A DNA stretch of 64,000 nucleotides, taken from NCBI GenBank assembly GCA_029378245.1, contig JARKIF010000008.1, forward strand, positions 868,001 through 932,000, written 5' to 3'. The notes beneath the pieces were generated by a model, which was given only the letters and a program-made list of their open reading frames with translations, had not been told where the DNA came from and did no database searches. The first letter of the stretch is position 1. Each line of letters starts with the position of its first letter. The translations under genes and the position numbers were made by a program. Source of the DNA: Roridomyces roridus. Lineage: Eukaryota > Basidiomycota > Agaricomycetes > Agaricales > Mycenaceae. Shown here piece by piece: positions 47,361 to 63,319 of the stretch.

Positions 47361-48124
47361 ATGGCCTCGGTGCTGGTCCCCGTTCTCTACATGCTCATCG
47401 TCTTTGGCGGTCTCGGGGTCTTCAGCTACATCTACCGCCGCAAAGCAGCCTGTACGACACGTCTATCCTTGCCACAATCGTATCTGACGCGTCTTTCCTC
47501 CAGCAAAGAGATTACCAGCCTACTTTCCTACACACGCCGAGCGCAATGCATACGTCTCCCTCCTCCAAAAATCAGACCCACCCGCCTCGGACCCTCTCCT
47601 CAAATCAGCCCTCGTCCGTCGAGCAATGGCCGACGTCCAACGTGTCCTCCGTCTGCGCGAAGACAAGCCTGCTCTCCAGGCGCTGCTCCAGAAAGGCTCC
47701 ATCGGGGACGAACTGTGGCAGAGCCTCCTCGCAGCAGAGAAGGAGCTCGAGGCTGAAATCGTCGAAGTCGTATCCGAGGCCAACAGTTTTGTCGAGGGCT
47801 GGGGGCAGGTCATCTTCCCGACCGCCAACGAGATGATTGCAAACGAGAAGATGCGCAGTATGTACGAGACCTCGGAAGATGCAAAGCGGGCCCTTGGTTT
47901 GTTGTATGCGTAGTTTACACCGACTCGATATCTCATTTTGTACTAGAACTCAAATATGGCATGAAAGCCAGCTCGAGTCCCTCGCTCCCTCAAATTACCG
48001 TCGGCCCTGCTCCTTCAACCCCAGCAAAGGACACCGACCCCGAGTCGCCCAGCGTAAGTTCACCGTCACCGCTCCGTCAACCTCACTCACCTCGCAACAG
48101 AAAAAGGCCAAAAAGCGCAAGTAG
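47361..48124 (+). CDS. SEC66: SEC66/SEC71 subunit of the Sec63 translocation complex
   Basis: Four exons (47361-47451, 47504-47896, 47947-48053, 48101-48124) encode 204 residues. One N-terminal membrane helix (LVPVLYMLIVFGGLGVFSYI) is followed by a cytosolic domain with YFPTHAERNAYVSLLQ, ALVRRAMADVQRVLRLREDK and FPTANEMIANEKMR, the pattern of SEC66. It assists post-translational translocation into the ER. The C-terminus is a short Lys-rich tail (KKAKKRK) encoded mostly by a 24-nt last exon. Confidence 0.85.
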
Positions 48125-48275
48125 TCCACGTCGATGTAGCTTCAGCATGATTCGATTGATTTCCTCCATAATAATTCAATGATACATCTAGTCACGGGGA
48201 AATTCTGTTGTAATAGAGGGAGAAAAAGTACAGTGTGGACAACAAATGGAAATGAAAGAGATGAAGCGAGAGGAT

Positions 48276-52370
<4,095 letters not shown>

Positions 52371-52619
52371 GGTACCGGTCTGTGGAGTGCGGGAGAAGAG
52401 GTCGGCGACAACGAAGACAACGATGGAGGAGTGAAAAGAGACGGACCATGGGGGAAGGGGTGAATATTAGATTAGCGGCTTCAATAAAGGAAGGAGGACG
52501 ACGATGGACGGAGTAGGTGGGCTATGACTAAAGGACAACATCCACAAAGCGATCAACTGCGATCACAAGTTCAACTTGAACGCGTCCAAGTCGACCCCTC
52601 GCCATCGCCATAACCACGA

Positions 52620-54551
52620 ATGTCCACAGTATTCACTACGTCCACCGAGCTCCACGTCGCCGAAGCAATCGCTCTCAAGCGGCCTGCATCGTCGCTGCCC
52701 CCGGCGTGCCTCGCCCTCCTCGAGCGACCCAGCTCCAGTGTTTGGTCCCCAGACAACCTCTTCCTCTTCATCTCCACGCCCACCGCCATCCAGCAGTACA
52801 ACCCGCAACTCAACACCGTCTCGGACGTGTTCTCTTCTGCTGAACCGATTTCGCACTTGGTGTGTCGGTCGCAGTCCTCTCTGGTCTTTGCCGCAGGCGA
52901 CAAGGTCCATGTGCTCGAGTCCGGAAAGCTCGTCAGCACCTTTGACTCTCACAAGGGTCGCGAGATCACGTCCCTCGCTCTGTCGGGCGATCTTTTGGCG
53001 TCGACAACAGCGACAGAGGTCCATGTGCATAGCCTTTCGCTCGGCTCGCATACCGCTCTACGGGGGCTCGGTGGCGAGACAGTGACAACATGCGCGTTTC
53101 ATCCACACTCCCGCACGAAGCTACTTGTTGGCGCGGGGAAACAGCTACTTGTCTACGACACAACGCGTCCTTCGGGCCCCAGCAAGGTCATCCCGATGAA
53201 CGATGCCAGCACCGGTCATATCTTGTCCATCGCGGCGAGCCCCTTCTCAAAGACATTGATCGCCGTCATGCTTGCCACTAGTGTGGCTTTGGTGGACTTG
53301 GACAAAGAGAAAGGGCTCTTTCGGACCATCAATCTCAAAGTACCATTGACTGCAATCGCGTTTTCGCCAGAGGGGGCTTCCATTTATCTCGGTACAGAGC
53401 AAGGGAAGCTTCTTATACTGGACTTGCGAGCTCTCGACAAACCCCCCAAGGCCGTTGTAATCAGTGGCACCGGATGCGCCGTAGAGACTATTTCGGTGCA
53501 GACAAAAGTCAAGACCGCTGCCCCAGTGACCAAAGCGCCGGAAGTTCGCCGCACCTCGAGCACCATGGCAGCGACGACAGCTCCGGTCAAACCTGTCCCC
53601 AAAGTAGCGCCTTCCCCTGCGAAAGCCCGCATCGCTCGTGTTGGGTCCGGTACATCCCCAGCTCGGCGACCCTCCGCCTTGGCTGCAGGTAGTTCAAATC
53701 CCAAGATATTTTCACCTGTTCGCGATCCTCAAGGCAACACAAGTATTGACGAATTTTCGAGTACGTGGCCATGAATTTTTGTTGTGTGCTGCCTAAAATA
53801 AAATTTAGCCAAGAAGGCAGCTCCCTCCGTCATCAAACCGAGAGTAGAGTCTGCCTCTGCACGCGTTTCTTCTCGCGCCCGCTCAGCTTCGTCTACATGC
53901 CCAGTGGCCGATTCCATTTCTGCTAAATCCAGCAAAGTATCAGTCTCCCGTCCAGGTTCCTCCGCCTCCCAAAGGTCTTCTATTCCACCTGTTCCTCCGC
54001 TACCTGCAACGGCGCGTGCTGCCGTGGCGCAGAGCCGGACTCCATCCCCGGATTTGCCCAGCGTAAACGGAGATCCAGTCACACCTCTACGCGTGAAATC
54101 TGTCTTGCCATTAGCATCGCCCGAGGTCGAAACCAAGGCCAAAGGAAAGACGGTCAATTTTAGCGACGAGAACGAGGACTTTGCCGAGCGCGAAAGGGAA
54201 CGTAGTCTGTCGATGCAAATCTCACCGAGACGCCCTTCATCAGTTGGGCTCGGCAATTCTGCCTCGTGGGCTCCCTCTCCGCTGAGGAATGTCATTCCTG
54301 CATCTCCAGGCGGAGGCTCGTCGTCAGCACACGAACTCCTCCGGGGGATCGTGGCCGATGTCATGTTCGATTTCCAGCAAGAGCAGAAGGCGGAAATGGT
54401 TGGGCTGCATTTGGATTTGGTGCGGTTGGGAAGAGGTTTGAAGCAGGAGGTTCACAAAGTGATGGAAGAATACGTGGGGGATCTGAAAGAGCTGCGCGCC
54501 GAAAACCAAAGGCTGCGAGAAGAGAACGATTTATTGAGGAGAGGTTACTAG
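52620..54551 (+). CDS. NEDD1-like WD-repeat protein
   Basis: Two exons (52620-53760, 53809-54551) encode 627 residues. The first half forms WD40-like repeats (SVWSPDNLFLFISTPTAIQQ, EITSLALSGDLLASTTATEV, ILSIAASPFSKTLIAVML, LTAIAFSPEGASIYLGTEQG). The middle is Ser/Pro/Arg-rich, and the C-terminus is a coiled coil (VMFDFQQEQKAEMVGLHLDL, ELRAENQRLREENDLLRR). This architecture and the FQQEQ...MVGLHLD block match NEDD1, the gamma-tubulin ring complex attachment factor. Head to head with USP7, 249 bp apart. The gene has few introns compared with its neighbours. Confidence 0.8.
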
Positions 54552-54683
54552 GCTGCAGTTTGGGCGCAGAATCTGTAGTTAGAGTTACCGGAAACATACA
54601 GTCTCTCCATCACAACACATTGGCGCCCATTAAGTCCCGCCTCATGGTGGCTGGTCTGCGCCCACTGTCCAGATCCCTCTTGT

Positions 54684-57600
54684 ATGAAGAATTTCTTTCA
54701 ACGGAAACCAGATGCCCCTCATCCGACGCGCTCGAATGCCGCCTACAACGTGTGGCTTCCACCGGCCGAGGCATCTTCCCGGGCACCTGGCCAAAACTGG
54801 ATGCCCACGAGCGGCAGAGACACGTCGACCACGTACAAGTACGCCACTGGGAACAATCCATATCCAGCCTACTACCAAACCAACCCACCGCAAGCTGCAG
54901 CCGCGGCATATCCCGCTCATTACTATCCAGACCGACCAGACTCGAGGCTGGGCAACGTCCCGTACCAATACAATCCTTATGGGGCGCCCGCGGCGACTAC
55001 AACTCAGAGTCGTGCACCCGAGCCTATTGCTCGTGCTGACAAGGCGCCTCGTGTGCCACGGCGGTCCTCGAGCTCCTCGATCAAGGGAGATGCTGGGCTC
55101 AAGAAATCAAAGCACAAAACTAGGGAGGCCAGGGGCGCTGAGACGGATGTGGACAAGGGCCCCGGTCGGAAGGATCCGAAACGGGACCGTCGGTCGAGGC
55201 TGGCGACGGAGGAGGCTGGAGATAGCTCGGACAGCTCGATGCAGCGTCCTTCGCGCCGCCGTTTAGAAGAAGGGAAAATGGTACTTGGGTTGCTTTCCCT
55301 TGTGAATCGCTCAAACTGTGTCACAGATGCGGCCTCAAGAAGTTGCTGCTAGGCACGGCATCCCCGTTGCCCAGTCGAGTTCGAGCGGAAAGCAGACACC
55401 TCAAGTCCCGCGGATGCCAGTACACCTCCCTACGCCTGGTCTTTCAGAAAGCGATACTGACCGAGGAACCCTTGTATGTACTCCCTTCCCTTCTTGCTGT
55501 TGGTAATCCCGTTTACAGCATACTGCGAGACAATTTATTCGAAGGACCACCTCGAGACAACGCGCACCAGATCCTGTGGCTGACAAGAAAGCGAAAGAGG
55601 CATGTTAAATTCCGTAGGACTTTTCGTGGCCCTTGACATATATTCCCAGTCAAGAGGTCTTTGGCCCTTTTCACGATCCAAGTCTACTCAACCAGAGCTG
55701 CAAGGGAAGGTTAAGCCGAGGGCAGACAGCACCCCTTCGCGTTATTTGGTCAGTTTTCTGTCGCTCCAGCGACCTTGTCTGACGAGCATTCCAGCCTCCT
55801 ACAAATGACCCATACGCCAGGCGGCCGGACACTCGACGTAACGCTAGTGATAGTGCCCTCAGTGAGAGCTCTCGCCAAGTTCCGCCGCCTCAAGACTCCC
55901 TCCTTCGACCTGGCGTACAATCATCGAGGGGTTTCTTTTTCACTGAATCTTCCTCACGACCCATCACGACCGCAGTTCAGCCTGCTGCACCTCAGCCTAT
56001 CCAAAGTCGCCCCTCAAATAACGATCCTTCTCCGAACCCTGGCATCCAGCCCTCAAAACATCCTCCTCCGGCTGCCATCCCACCCCCGGGCTACCGCTCG
56101 GGCCCTTTACCCGCTAATAGTACTGCGAATGGGTCGTCTTCAGGTGGTTCTGGTGACCCTCCAGGCCGGATAGCAGCACCTCAGGACTCTCGTCCACGGG
56201 CTACCGGCTCGGACAACAGGCTCACTACGGAGCCTTCTTTTCAGCCGGTTACCGCTCTTCGAGCCAGGCACGATCCTCCTTTAAACCCCGGTATCCAAAC
56301 CATTCCTGCTCCAACGCCGATGCACTACCCCAGCGCCTTGAACGGGCCCACTGGGCTCGCCAATGCTCCTTACCACAATGACAGGGCCGCAGCACCTCAG
56401 GACTCTCGTTTCCGTTCTATGGGCCCTGATCCGAGATTCCAGAGCACAGATCCGTCGTCCGCCCGACCGGTCACCACTGCATCTCAACAGGCTGCGCTAC
56501 AGGCTCTCCGAAGCCGATCTGCGAACCCTAGCGCCCAGCCGTTGGAACATCCCCCGCCAAATAACACCGCGGGTCCCCTCCCCGTTACGAGCTCGCCTAT
56601 GGTGACCACCTCCGGCGTGGGCCATCCTGTGATGGAACGTGCCTACACTCCCTCACGGCGAGATCTCCAACCCAATCTGCCGCCCATATATGCACCACCG
56701 CCATCAGTCCGAGCACCTGCACCCAAGGTTTCTCAGTTGGTTGCTGGCTTTGAAGCGCGTTCTTCAGATAGACCTCCTGCGAGGAGAGAGCCATCTATGC
56801 CCCAGATGCATGCACCTCCCGAGCAACCACATCGGGCTCCCGCAGATAATTCGAGTAAGCCTCACGCGAGGCGAGAACCATCTCTGTCTCAACTTCGGCA
56901 ATCAAGCCAGGGTTCCGGATCAACTTCGGCCAATCCAGCTCACCGACCCACACCAGCGAGCCATCCATATCTTGGACCGCCTCAACCATCCAAAGCGCAC
57001 CCTCTACCGACAGAGAGCAGTAGTAATCCACCTGATGCTCTCAGGACGCAGCTGCGAGATTTACTCACGGACAAAGCGTCCGCCTCTCGGAATGACGGCA
57101 AAGTTCAGACCCGTCATCTACCGCCTGAATCACGACCCAACATTGTGCAGCCATTTGCACCTCCTCCACCCAAACCTCCCGATCACCAGAACCCTTCCGC
57201 GCAACTTTATCCTTCCACACAACCTCCAGTGCAGGTGTACACGTCACACAAAACTAAGAGTGGGGGCGAAACGATACCTGCGCCGGTTGCCAGTTCATCC
57301 AGGCGCCCTGATGTGGTATCTCATCACCCAGAATTGGATCGCGCTTCTCGCGTGAGAGTCGTCGATGACCGAGAGATGAATCGGTCGCCGAATCCTTCTT
57401 CCAACCCGCCGCCTGCGAGTTCATCGAGGCGTGCTCAGGTACCACATCAGTCCGAGCCAGATCGCAGTTCTCGTGTCGGCAGAGTAGTCGATGACCGGGA
57501 TATTGTCGATCGGACTCCCGGGCGTTCTTCTCGGTCGAAGAAGGATTTCGTCGGTGTCATGAAGACGCCTTCCAAGGATTCGTCCCATTCCACTTCCAGT

Positions 57601-58719
57601 CCGTCGGCTCCGACTCGTTCGTCCCCACAGTTGGCGAGTGTTCCGTCTTCCCGAAATCCTGAACCTTCAAACATGCGTTCTGTTGCGCCGAACACGACGT
57701 CCTCCAGTACACATCGAGATCGAACCAAAGCGCACTCGTCCAAAACTCCCCCTTCACCTTCACCTCGTGCCAGAGCTTCTACATCCACTCATCCGTTTCC
57801 GAGTGAGCAGCCTGCACAACCACCCAACCAAAGTGTTGGCCCGCCTCAGCCGCTGGACCTGCTTCACAAGCGTTTTTGCAGCCGGCCTCTGGTCAATCAG
57901 CCTCGCGTCCTCGAGTGCCATCTCAGGAATCAATTCTCAGGACGCCTTCCTCGCTGGCCTCCGTTTTACCGCCCACGGGCTCACACACCTCTCTACCTGC
58001 GTCTGTTTCAGCAGAGAACCGCAAAAAGGGTCTGTTCGGATGTTTCGCCCCAAGGAGCAGGGACAGACGAGTGTACCTCCGCCGGATCGCGCGCCTCGCC
58101 CGAGCGCGGAAGATCGTCGATCGAAGAGATGGCAGGCACCCCAAGCGGAACGTGCCGGCACATCGGAGAAGCCAAGGCAACACAAGAGCAAGGGCCCGCC
58201 TCCTCCTATCACCATCCCCAACCCCGCGACTCGGCCATCAGATCGGAAGAGCCCAAATGCAACTCGGGTGTTTACTCCGTTCCGGTATCTCTCGAACAAG
58301 AGAAGGCGGGTTTCGACAGGCTTCGATGGATGCGGTGGATGGGACTGCGGTGAGTTGATAACCAAGTAATTTCATTCCGGAGATTTGATTGTCTTGCAGC
58401 CGAATACGGTTCTTGGCTCCCCTACCACCTCGATGCAAAGCAGTCAGATACAGCCTGCGCAGTCACCGCCCCGACGCGACGTGCGGATTGCGACGCAGGA
58501 TTGGCGAATCGAGAAGAGTCGGAGGTTGTCGCGCGTGGTGGCAAGTTGAGGAGGAAACGACCTGGGGTGGTATTTGATGTTGGGGAAGATCCGTTGGAGG
58601 AGTCGCGAGCGCGACCGGCGCGTGCGAAAAAGGTGCAGCAGCCCTGCGGATACGGATTCGAGCGACGCGTCATGATATATGCTATTATATTGCTTTCCTA
58701 TATGCTTTCTGTAGAATAA
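54684..58719 (+). CDS. Long disordered Ser/Pro-rich protein, frame-broken 3' end
   Basis: Probable exons are 54684-55280, 55327-55473, 55519-55603, about 55650-55749, and a long exon from 55795. The protein starts MKNFFQRKPDAPHPTRSN and is mostly low complexity (Ser, Pro, Arg). Near the end, clearly coding blocks sit in different frames: SQESILRTPSSLASVLPPTG and RKKGLFG, then RPKEQGQTSVPPPDRAP and TRVFTPFRYLSNKRRR, then PNTVLGSPTTSMQSSQ (after an intron from about 58352 to 58400), then ANREESEVVARGGKLRRKRP. Single-base changes near 57850, 58040, 58318 and 58506 would reconnect them. The exon 3/4 junction also fails by one base. I know no function. It is either a sequence-error casualty or a young pseudogene. 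Confidence 0.6.
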
Positions 58720-58757
58720 TTCGTGGATGGATGGAATGTACAATTGATTAGAGGGAA

Positions 58758-59688
58758 CTAGATGCATCTGCCTCCGTCGACTTCCACTACGTTTCCTGTG
58801 ATGTAGCAGGCTTCGTCACTGGCGAGGAACGCGACCGTCGACGGCGACGTCGCTTGGCTCGCACGCGCGGCCCATCTGTAATATGTGAGTTGAATCATTT
58901 CGAGAAGGAAAAGAAAAGCGTACGGGAATATTGGCGAGCATGGGCGCTATGTTCTCCGCTGTGGCTGCGAACGCCGGGCCCGAGGTTGAGCTGCATCCTG
59001 CGAGGTTCGTGTCAGCGGCAGGTAAATGAAAGAACGATAGACTTACATTCCGGTGTTGCCCATAGAAGGAGCGATGACCACTGAGCGGACATAAGGCGCG
59101 TATTCAATGGCGATGGATTTGGAGATGGCAATAATGGCGGCCTTTGTTGCACAGTAGTACGCGATCTTGGGTTTAGGGCGTAACGCGCCGACGGAGGAAA
59201 TGTGTACGAAGACGCCGGACTTTTGGGCAAGCATGCTGGGAAGGACTCGGTGAGCGAGGTACTTGAATGGATGATACTGCCTACGTTGGCGCGCATGCTG
59301 ATATACTGTGGTAGACACTCTTGACATTTATATTCATGAGTCGGTCGAAAAACTCCTCGTCAACGGTGTGGGTATCCTTGCCAGTCATGTTGACTGTCGA
59401 TAGTGAGACGCGTCGAGAGGAGCAAGAAGGAAAGACAGACTGCCGGCGTTGTTCACCACGACGTCAAGGCGTCCCCACTTTTCCGTGAGGATATCGACGG
59501 CGCGCTTCCAGTCCGATAGCTTGGTGACGTCACCCTTGAGAACGATTCTTTCGGGTCGAGAAGCTGTCTTCTGGAACAGATATGTCGATGACAAGAACAC
59601 GGTAATGTTGGGAAAGCAGTTTTTCGGTTATTGCGAGACCGAATCCCGCTGCGCCGCCAGTGACGAGTGCGACCTTGGAAGATGCCAT
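58758..59688 (-). CDS. Short-chain dehydrogenase/reductase (several frame breaks)
   Basis: The N-terminus (KVALVTGGAAGFGLAIT) is the Rossmann NAD(P)-binding motif. DVVVNNAG, the catalytic block HISSVGALRP...YYCATKAA (YxxxK) and the C-terminal TGNVVEVDGG identify a classical SDR of about 260 residues. Introns lie at about 59402-59447, in 59280-59320, at about 58997-59045 and at about 58875-58922. Frame breaks occur near 59565 (between VIDISV and QKTASRP), 58971-58983 (LGP/AFAATAEN) and 58831-58850 (before TVAFLASDEACY). The substrate is unknown. Its neighbours suggest a small catabolic cluster. If the breaks are real, this is a pseudogene. Confidence 0.7.
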
Positions 59689-59894
59689 GAGAATGAAATC
59701 GGTTGACACGCTAGTTGCAACAAAAACACGGAAACGTTGGATTCGAGGGGAGGTGAAATACTACATTGCGGGGATTAACCTTCCTCCTCGATCATCAATC
59801 ACTTGGTTCTTTGGCGCTACCAAACAACGGATTAACCTTCGTCTTGCTCGTCACAAAATTTTCTGGCTCTCTCTGAAGACAATTGTTCAATAGA

Positions 59895-60982
59895 CTACAG
59901 TCGCTCAATTACTTGCTGCCAGCTCTTCCACCCAATCAAAGCCGTCTTTTCGGGCACAGACTTGTCTTCCGACCATGCAAGAGGATCGAACACCTCCATA
60001 GACCACCATACTGCTTCCTTCGAGTTCTTTTGCAAGTTCCACACCGTACGCGAGATGTCCGCCACGGGAAGTAGTCCATCGGCGGAGGTGAAGGGGAATG
60101 GACGGTTCGTCCTTGACATTATGTTAGCGGGGAGCGATGGTCTGTCGAGAGAGACTACCTTGACATGGTTTGCACACCCGGTGCGTTGGGATCCTGTGCA
60201 GGCTGATTCTTGGGCAGCGGGTCGGGCACGGGTGCAGCGTCTGTGAGCTGGTAGAGCGTAAACTTGGACGCTGTGTGGGGTGTTGGCTAGCTCATCCAGA
60301 GACTTCGGTCAAAGACTGGCGAGCCTCAGCGGCCGCAGGAGGTGCGGGGATTCGCGACGAATTGGAGTGGGTAGTGGAACGTGCCAATGTGGAACGCGTC
60401 GAGGCAGATGGTGAAATTGGGGCGGTCGACTTCCAGAGCGACTTGGATGCATCTGTTGCAAACGTCAGTTGCATAGGCATCTCCAGTTACGACTTACTCC
60501 TGCCATGTCCGAACCAAGGTGCTCCAGCTCGTAAACTCGTACAGAATCCCAATATTACCCGCCAGATCGCATAACTCGATTAGATCCGCCACGCTGAGTT
60601 CGAGAGAGATGTCGGGCATCATACATGCAGGGATTTGCACCACCGGCGCGCCGAGGATCCGTGCGAGCTCGAGCCAACTCTTGGCCAACTCGAGGCGCTC
60701 AGCATGCACCGAGCGATCAACGAATCCCTCAAAGTTCATCAACGGCGACAAAGACACGACCTCGAGCTCCAACTCGTCCAGCAACGCCCGAGTTGCATGG
60801 GCCGCCTCTTGAAGCGATTCTCCGTTCTGTTTGGCATGCTCCGCAAGGCAGAAGTAGCTGATCTCGATCCCTTGGAACCCCGCATTCTTGGCAGCGCGAA
60901 TCTTGTCGAAAATGTCGTGTCCTACCTCTGGGCGGCCCAGGGACAGGGTTTGGATGGCGGGACGGGGAAACATGTCAGACAT
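59895..60982 (-). CDS. TIM-barrel enzyme, 3-dehydroshikimate dehydratase-like / sugar isomerase family (frame break)
   Basis: Exons 60498-60982, about 60270-60452, 60159 onward, and 59895-60111 encode an AP-endonuclease-2/xylose-isomerase-like TIM barrel of about 330 residues. Blocks are FDKIRAAKNAGFQGIEISYF, VVSLSPLMNFEGF, APVVQIPACMMPD, DLIELCDLAGNIGILYEFTS, DRPNFTICLDAFHIGTFHY, KFTLYQLTDAAP and VWWSMEVFD. The pattern fits fungal 3-dehydroshikimate dehydratase (QutC-like), but other sugar-phosphate isomerases share it. Between about 60290 and 60430 the reading frame is lost at least once (PAPPAAAEARQS versus LDELANTP). The start could be the ATG at 60982 or the in-frame one at 60973. Head to head with a quinate-type permease, 149 bp apart. 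Confidence 0.68.
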
Positions 60983-61131
60983 AGGAGCTCGAGAAATTTC
61001 AGCAGGTACCCGACCCCGGAAAAAGGTTCCCCGCACCCCACATTGGCAATTGGAACAACTCTCTTCCACCGCCAATAAAAAGGAGCACAAATTTTGTGGA
61101 GCTTCGTCTGAGATCTCAGCCCTTTGCCGCC

Positions 61132-63033
61132 ATGCCCTCCCTCGCCAAAATTGAAGACCGCCCCACACCTGCAGAGGTCTACAACTGGAAGGTCTATGCG
61201 TATTCTCTCGGTGCCGCCTTTGGCGCTGTGCTCTATGGTTACGACGTGCGTGCATATGCTCTCCCCTGGCCACTATTCTTATCTTTCCGTTCAGAGTGCT
61301 TTCGTCGGAGGAACTATCGCTCTCGCCTCGTTCCAGAAGGAATTTGGCATCACCTGCTGCCAACAGTGCTGCCATCTCGGCCAACATCGGTGCGTGCCTC
61401 TCTGGCCCCTACTCACTCCCTGTCTCATTTTTTTTCGCAGTCTCTGGCTACCAAGCAGGGGCCTTCTTCGGCGCACTCTTCTCCCTCCCCATCTGCGAAC
61501 GCTTCGGCCGGCGGATCTGTGTACGTTTTAAGCGACCCTGGATTCTGGAAGCTTCAATTAACCCTTGTAACAGCTCCTTGTTGCCTCCGCTTTCTTTGTG
61601 CTTGGAGCGGCCCTCCACCTCGTACCCAACGCCGAGCGTGGTCTGGCTGCGTTATACTGCGGCCGTGTGATCGCTGGGCTGGGTGTCGGCGCGGTTTCGT
61701 TGACTGTGCCCATTTACATTGCCGAAATCAGTCCCCCTGCGATTCGTGGGCGCCTTGTTGGTCTGTACGAGATGTTGTTGCAGGTTGGCGGTCTTGTTGG
61801 CTTCTGGATGTGAGTACCCAGTTCCCAGTTTTGTGTGCGTTACTGACTCGGTTCCCAGCAACTACGGCGTCAACGAGACGATCCCCTCGTCGAAGAAACA
61901 ATGGATGATTCCGGTATGTCACTTTCTTCTCCCTGCTGAATACAACTTGACCTGGGCCGCAGATGGCTGTTCAATTAATCCCCGGTGGCCTTCTGTTCCT
62001 GTGCGCTGGCTTTTTGCTCGAATCCCCTCGTTGGCTCCGGTCCCAGGGTCGTATCGAGGATGCCGACAAGAACCTGAGCATCATCAGGAATCTCCCTGCC
62101 GACCACCCCTACATCGTCGAGGAAAACGCCATGACGGACCGTCAGCTTGCTCTCGAGGCTGAAAAGACGCACGGTGGGAGCATCATCGCCCGGCTGCGCG
62201 AGATTGGACTGCCAGGAATCCGCAATCGGTTCTTCATGTGCTTCATGCTGTTCCTCATCCAAAACGCCACTGGTATCAATGCGATCAACTACTACTCGCC
62301 CACCGTGTTCAAGTCGATTGGGATCAAGGGCACCAACACCGGACTCTTTACGACTGGCATTTTCGGTATCGTCAAGAATGTGGCCACACTCATTTGGCTC
62401 CTTTTCCTGATCGATAGGTATGGGCGTTATCTTTGCCTCGTCTTGCACGATTAACAATACCTTCGCGTAGGTTCGGTCGTCGTCGCCTCATGCTCGTTGG
62501 TGCCGCAGCCGCCGGTCTTTGCATGCTCTACGTCGGCGGTTATATCGCCATCGGCAAGCCTTCTGCGACCAGCAACCTCACCAGCGGGGGTATATCTGCG
62601 GTTGCGTTCATCTACCTTTGGACAGCGTCGTACGGCCCGACGTGGAACGGTACACCCTGGGTTGTGGCATCTGAAGTGTTCCCTCAGCATATACGATCTT
62701 TGACCCAAGTATGTCGCCCTTGCCTTTCCGATTGAAGCTTGTGCTGACCGTGTTTGGCAGGCTTTGCTCTCCGCTAGTCAATGGTTGTGGCAGTTTGCCA
62801 TTGCTCGTGCGACGCCCTACATGTTCAAGTCCATGGGGTACGGTGTCTATCTGTTCTTTGGATGTTTGACGCTCCTTGGCGGCGTTTTCGTCTGGTGTTT
62901 CGTGCCCGAGACGGCCAGGGTGCCAATGGAACAAATGGATGAAATATTCGGCTTCGGATTTGCCAACTCTTATAAGAAGGACCCGGAGAATGCGAGCCTG
63001 GAGAAGGAGGAAGTGGAGCATGTGGACGCGTAA
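61132..63033 (+). CDS. MFS sugar/quinate permease (one frame break)
   Basis: Eight exons (61132-61245, 61295-61389, 61441-61520, 61574-61809, 61859-61913, 61963-62417, 62471-62708, 62761-63033) encode 514 residues with 12 predicted membrane helices. Sugar-porter signatures are GYDSAFVGGTIAL, RFGRR, PIYIAEISPPAIRGRLVG, ESPRWL, NYYSPTVFKSIG, DRFGRRRLMLVG and PETARVPMEQMDEIFG. The N-terminal AEVYNWKVYAYSLGAAFG resembles fungal quinate permeases (QutD). One extra base near 61349-61354 breaks the frame before AANSAAISANIVSGYQAG. The final exon's tail is duplicated immediately downstream (separate entry). It shares a short divergent promoter with the TIM-barrel gene, supporting joint uptake and catabolism. 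Confidence 0.88.
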
Positions 63034-63120
63034 GCCATCTTCGGATTTGGCAACTCGTACAAGAAGGTCCCGCAGAATGTGAGCCTGGAGAAGGAGGAAG
63101 TGGAGCATGTGGACGCGTAA
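62947..63120 (+). repeat. 87-bp tandem duplication of the permease C-terminal tail and stop codon
   Basis: Positions 62947-63033 (end of the permease, including TAA) are repeated at 63034-63120. The offset is exactly 87 bp (29 codons), and the second copy is open in the same frame after the first TAA, ending in its own TAA. The 3' half of the unit is identical in both copies (AGCCTGGAGAAGGAGGAAG onward). The 5' half has scattered substitutions, several at third codon positions. Confidence 0.9.
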
Positions 63121-63319
63121 CGAATTGTAATGTACTGTACTTACTTGGGTTTAATGACTTTATGTATCGGCTTAATGCCTCTCTATTATTTCTGCGTGGA
63201 ATCTAGGACAATTATCGTTTTTTTTTTTCAATTTGGTCTGCTTGAAATTGAGCGTAACATCAACACGTGATGTCCATCAACGCGTGACACCACGCGTTTG
63301 TGACTTACTTTCCACCACC

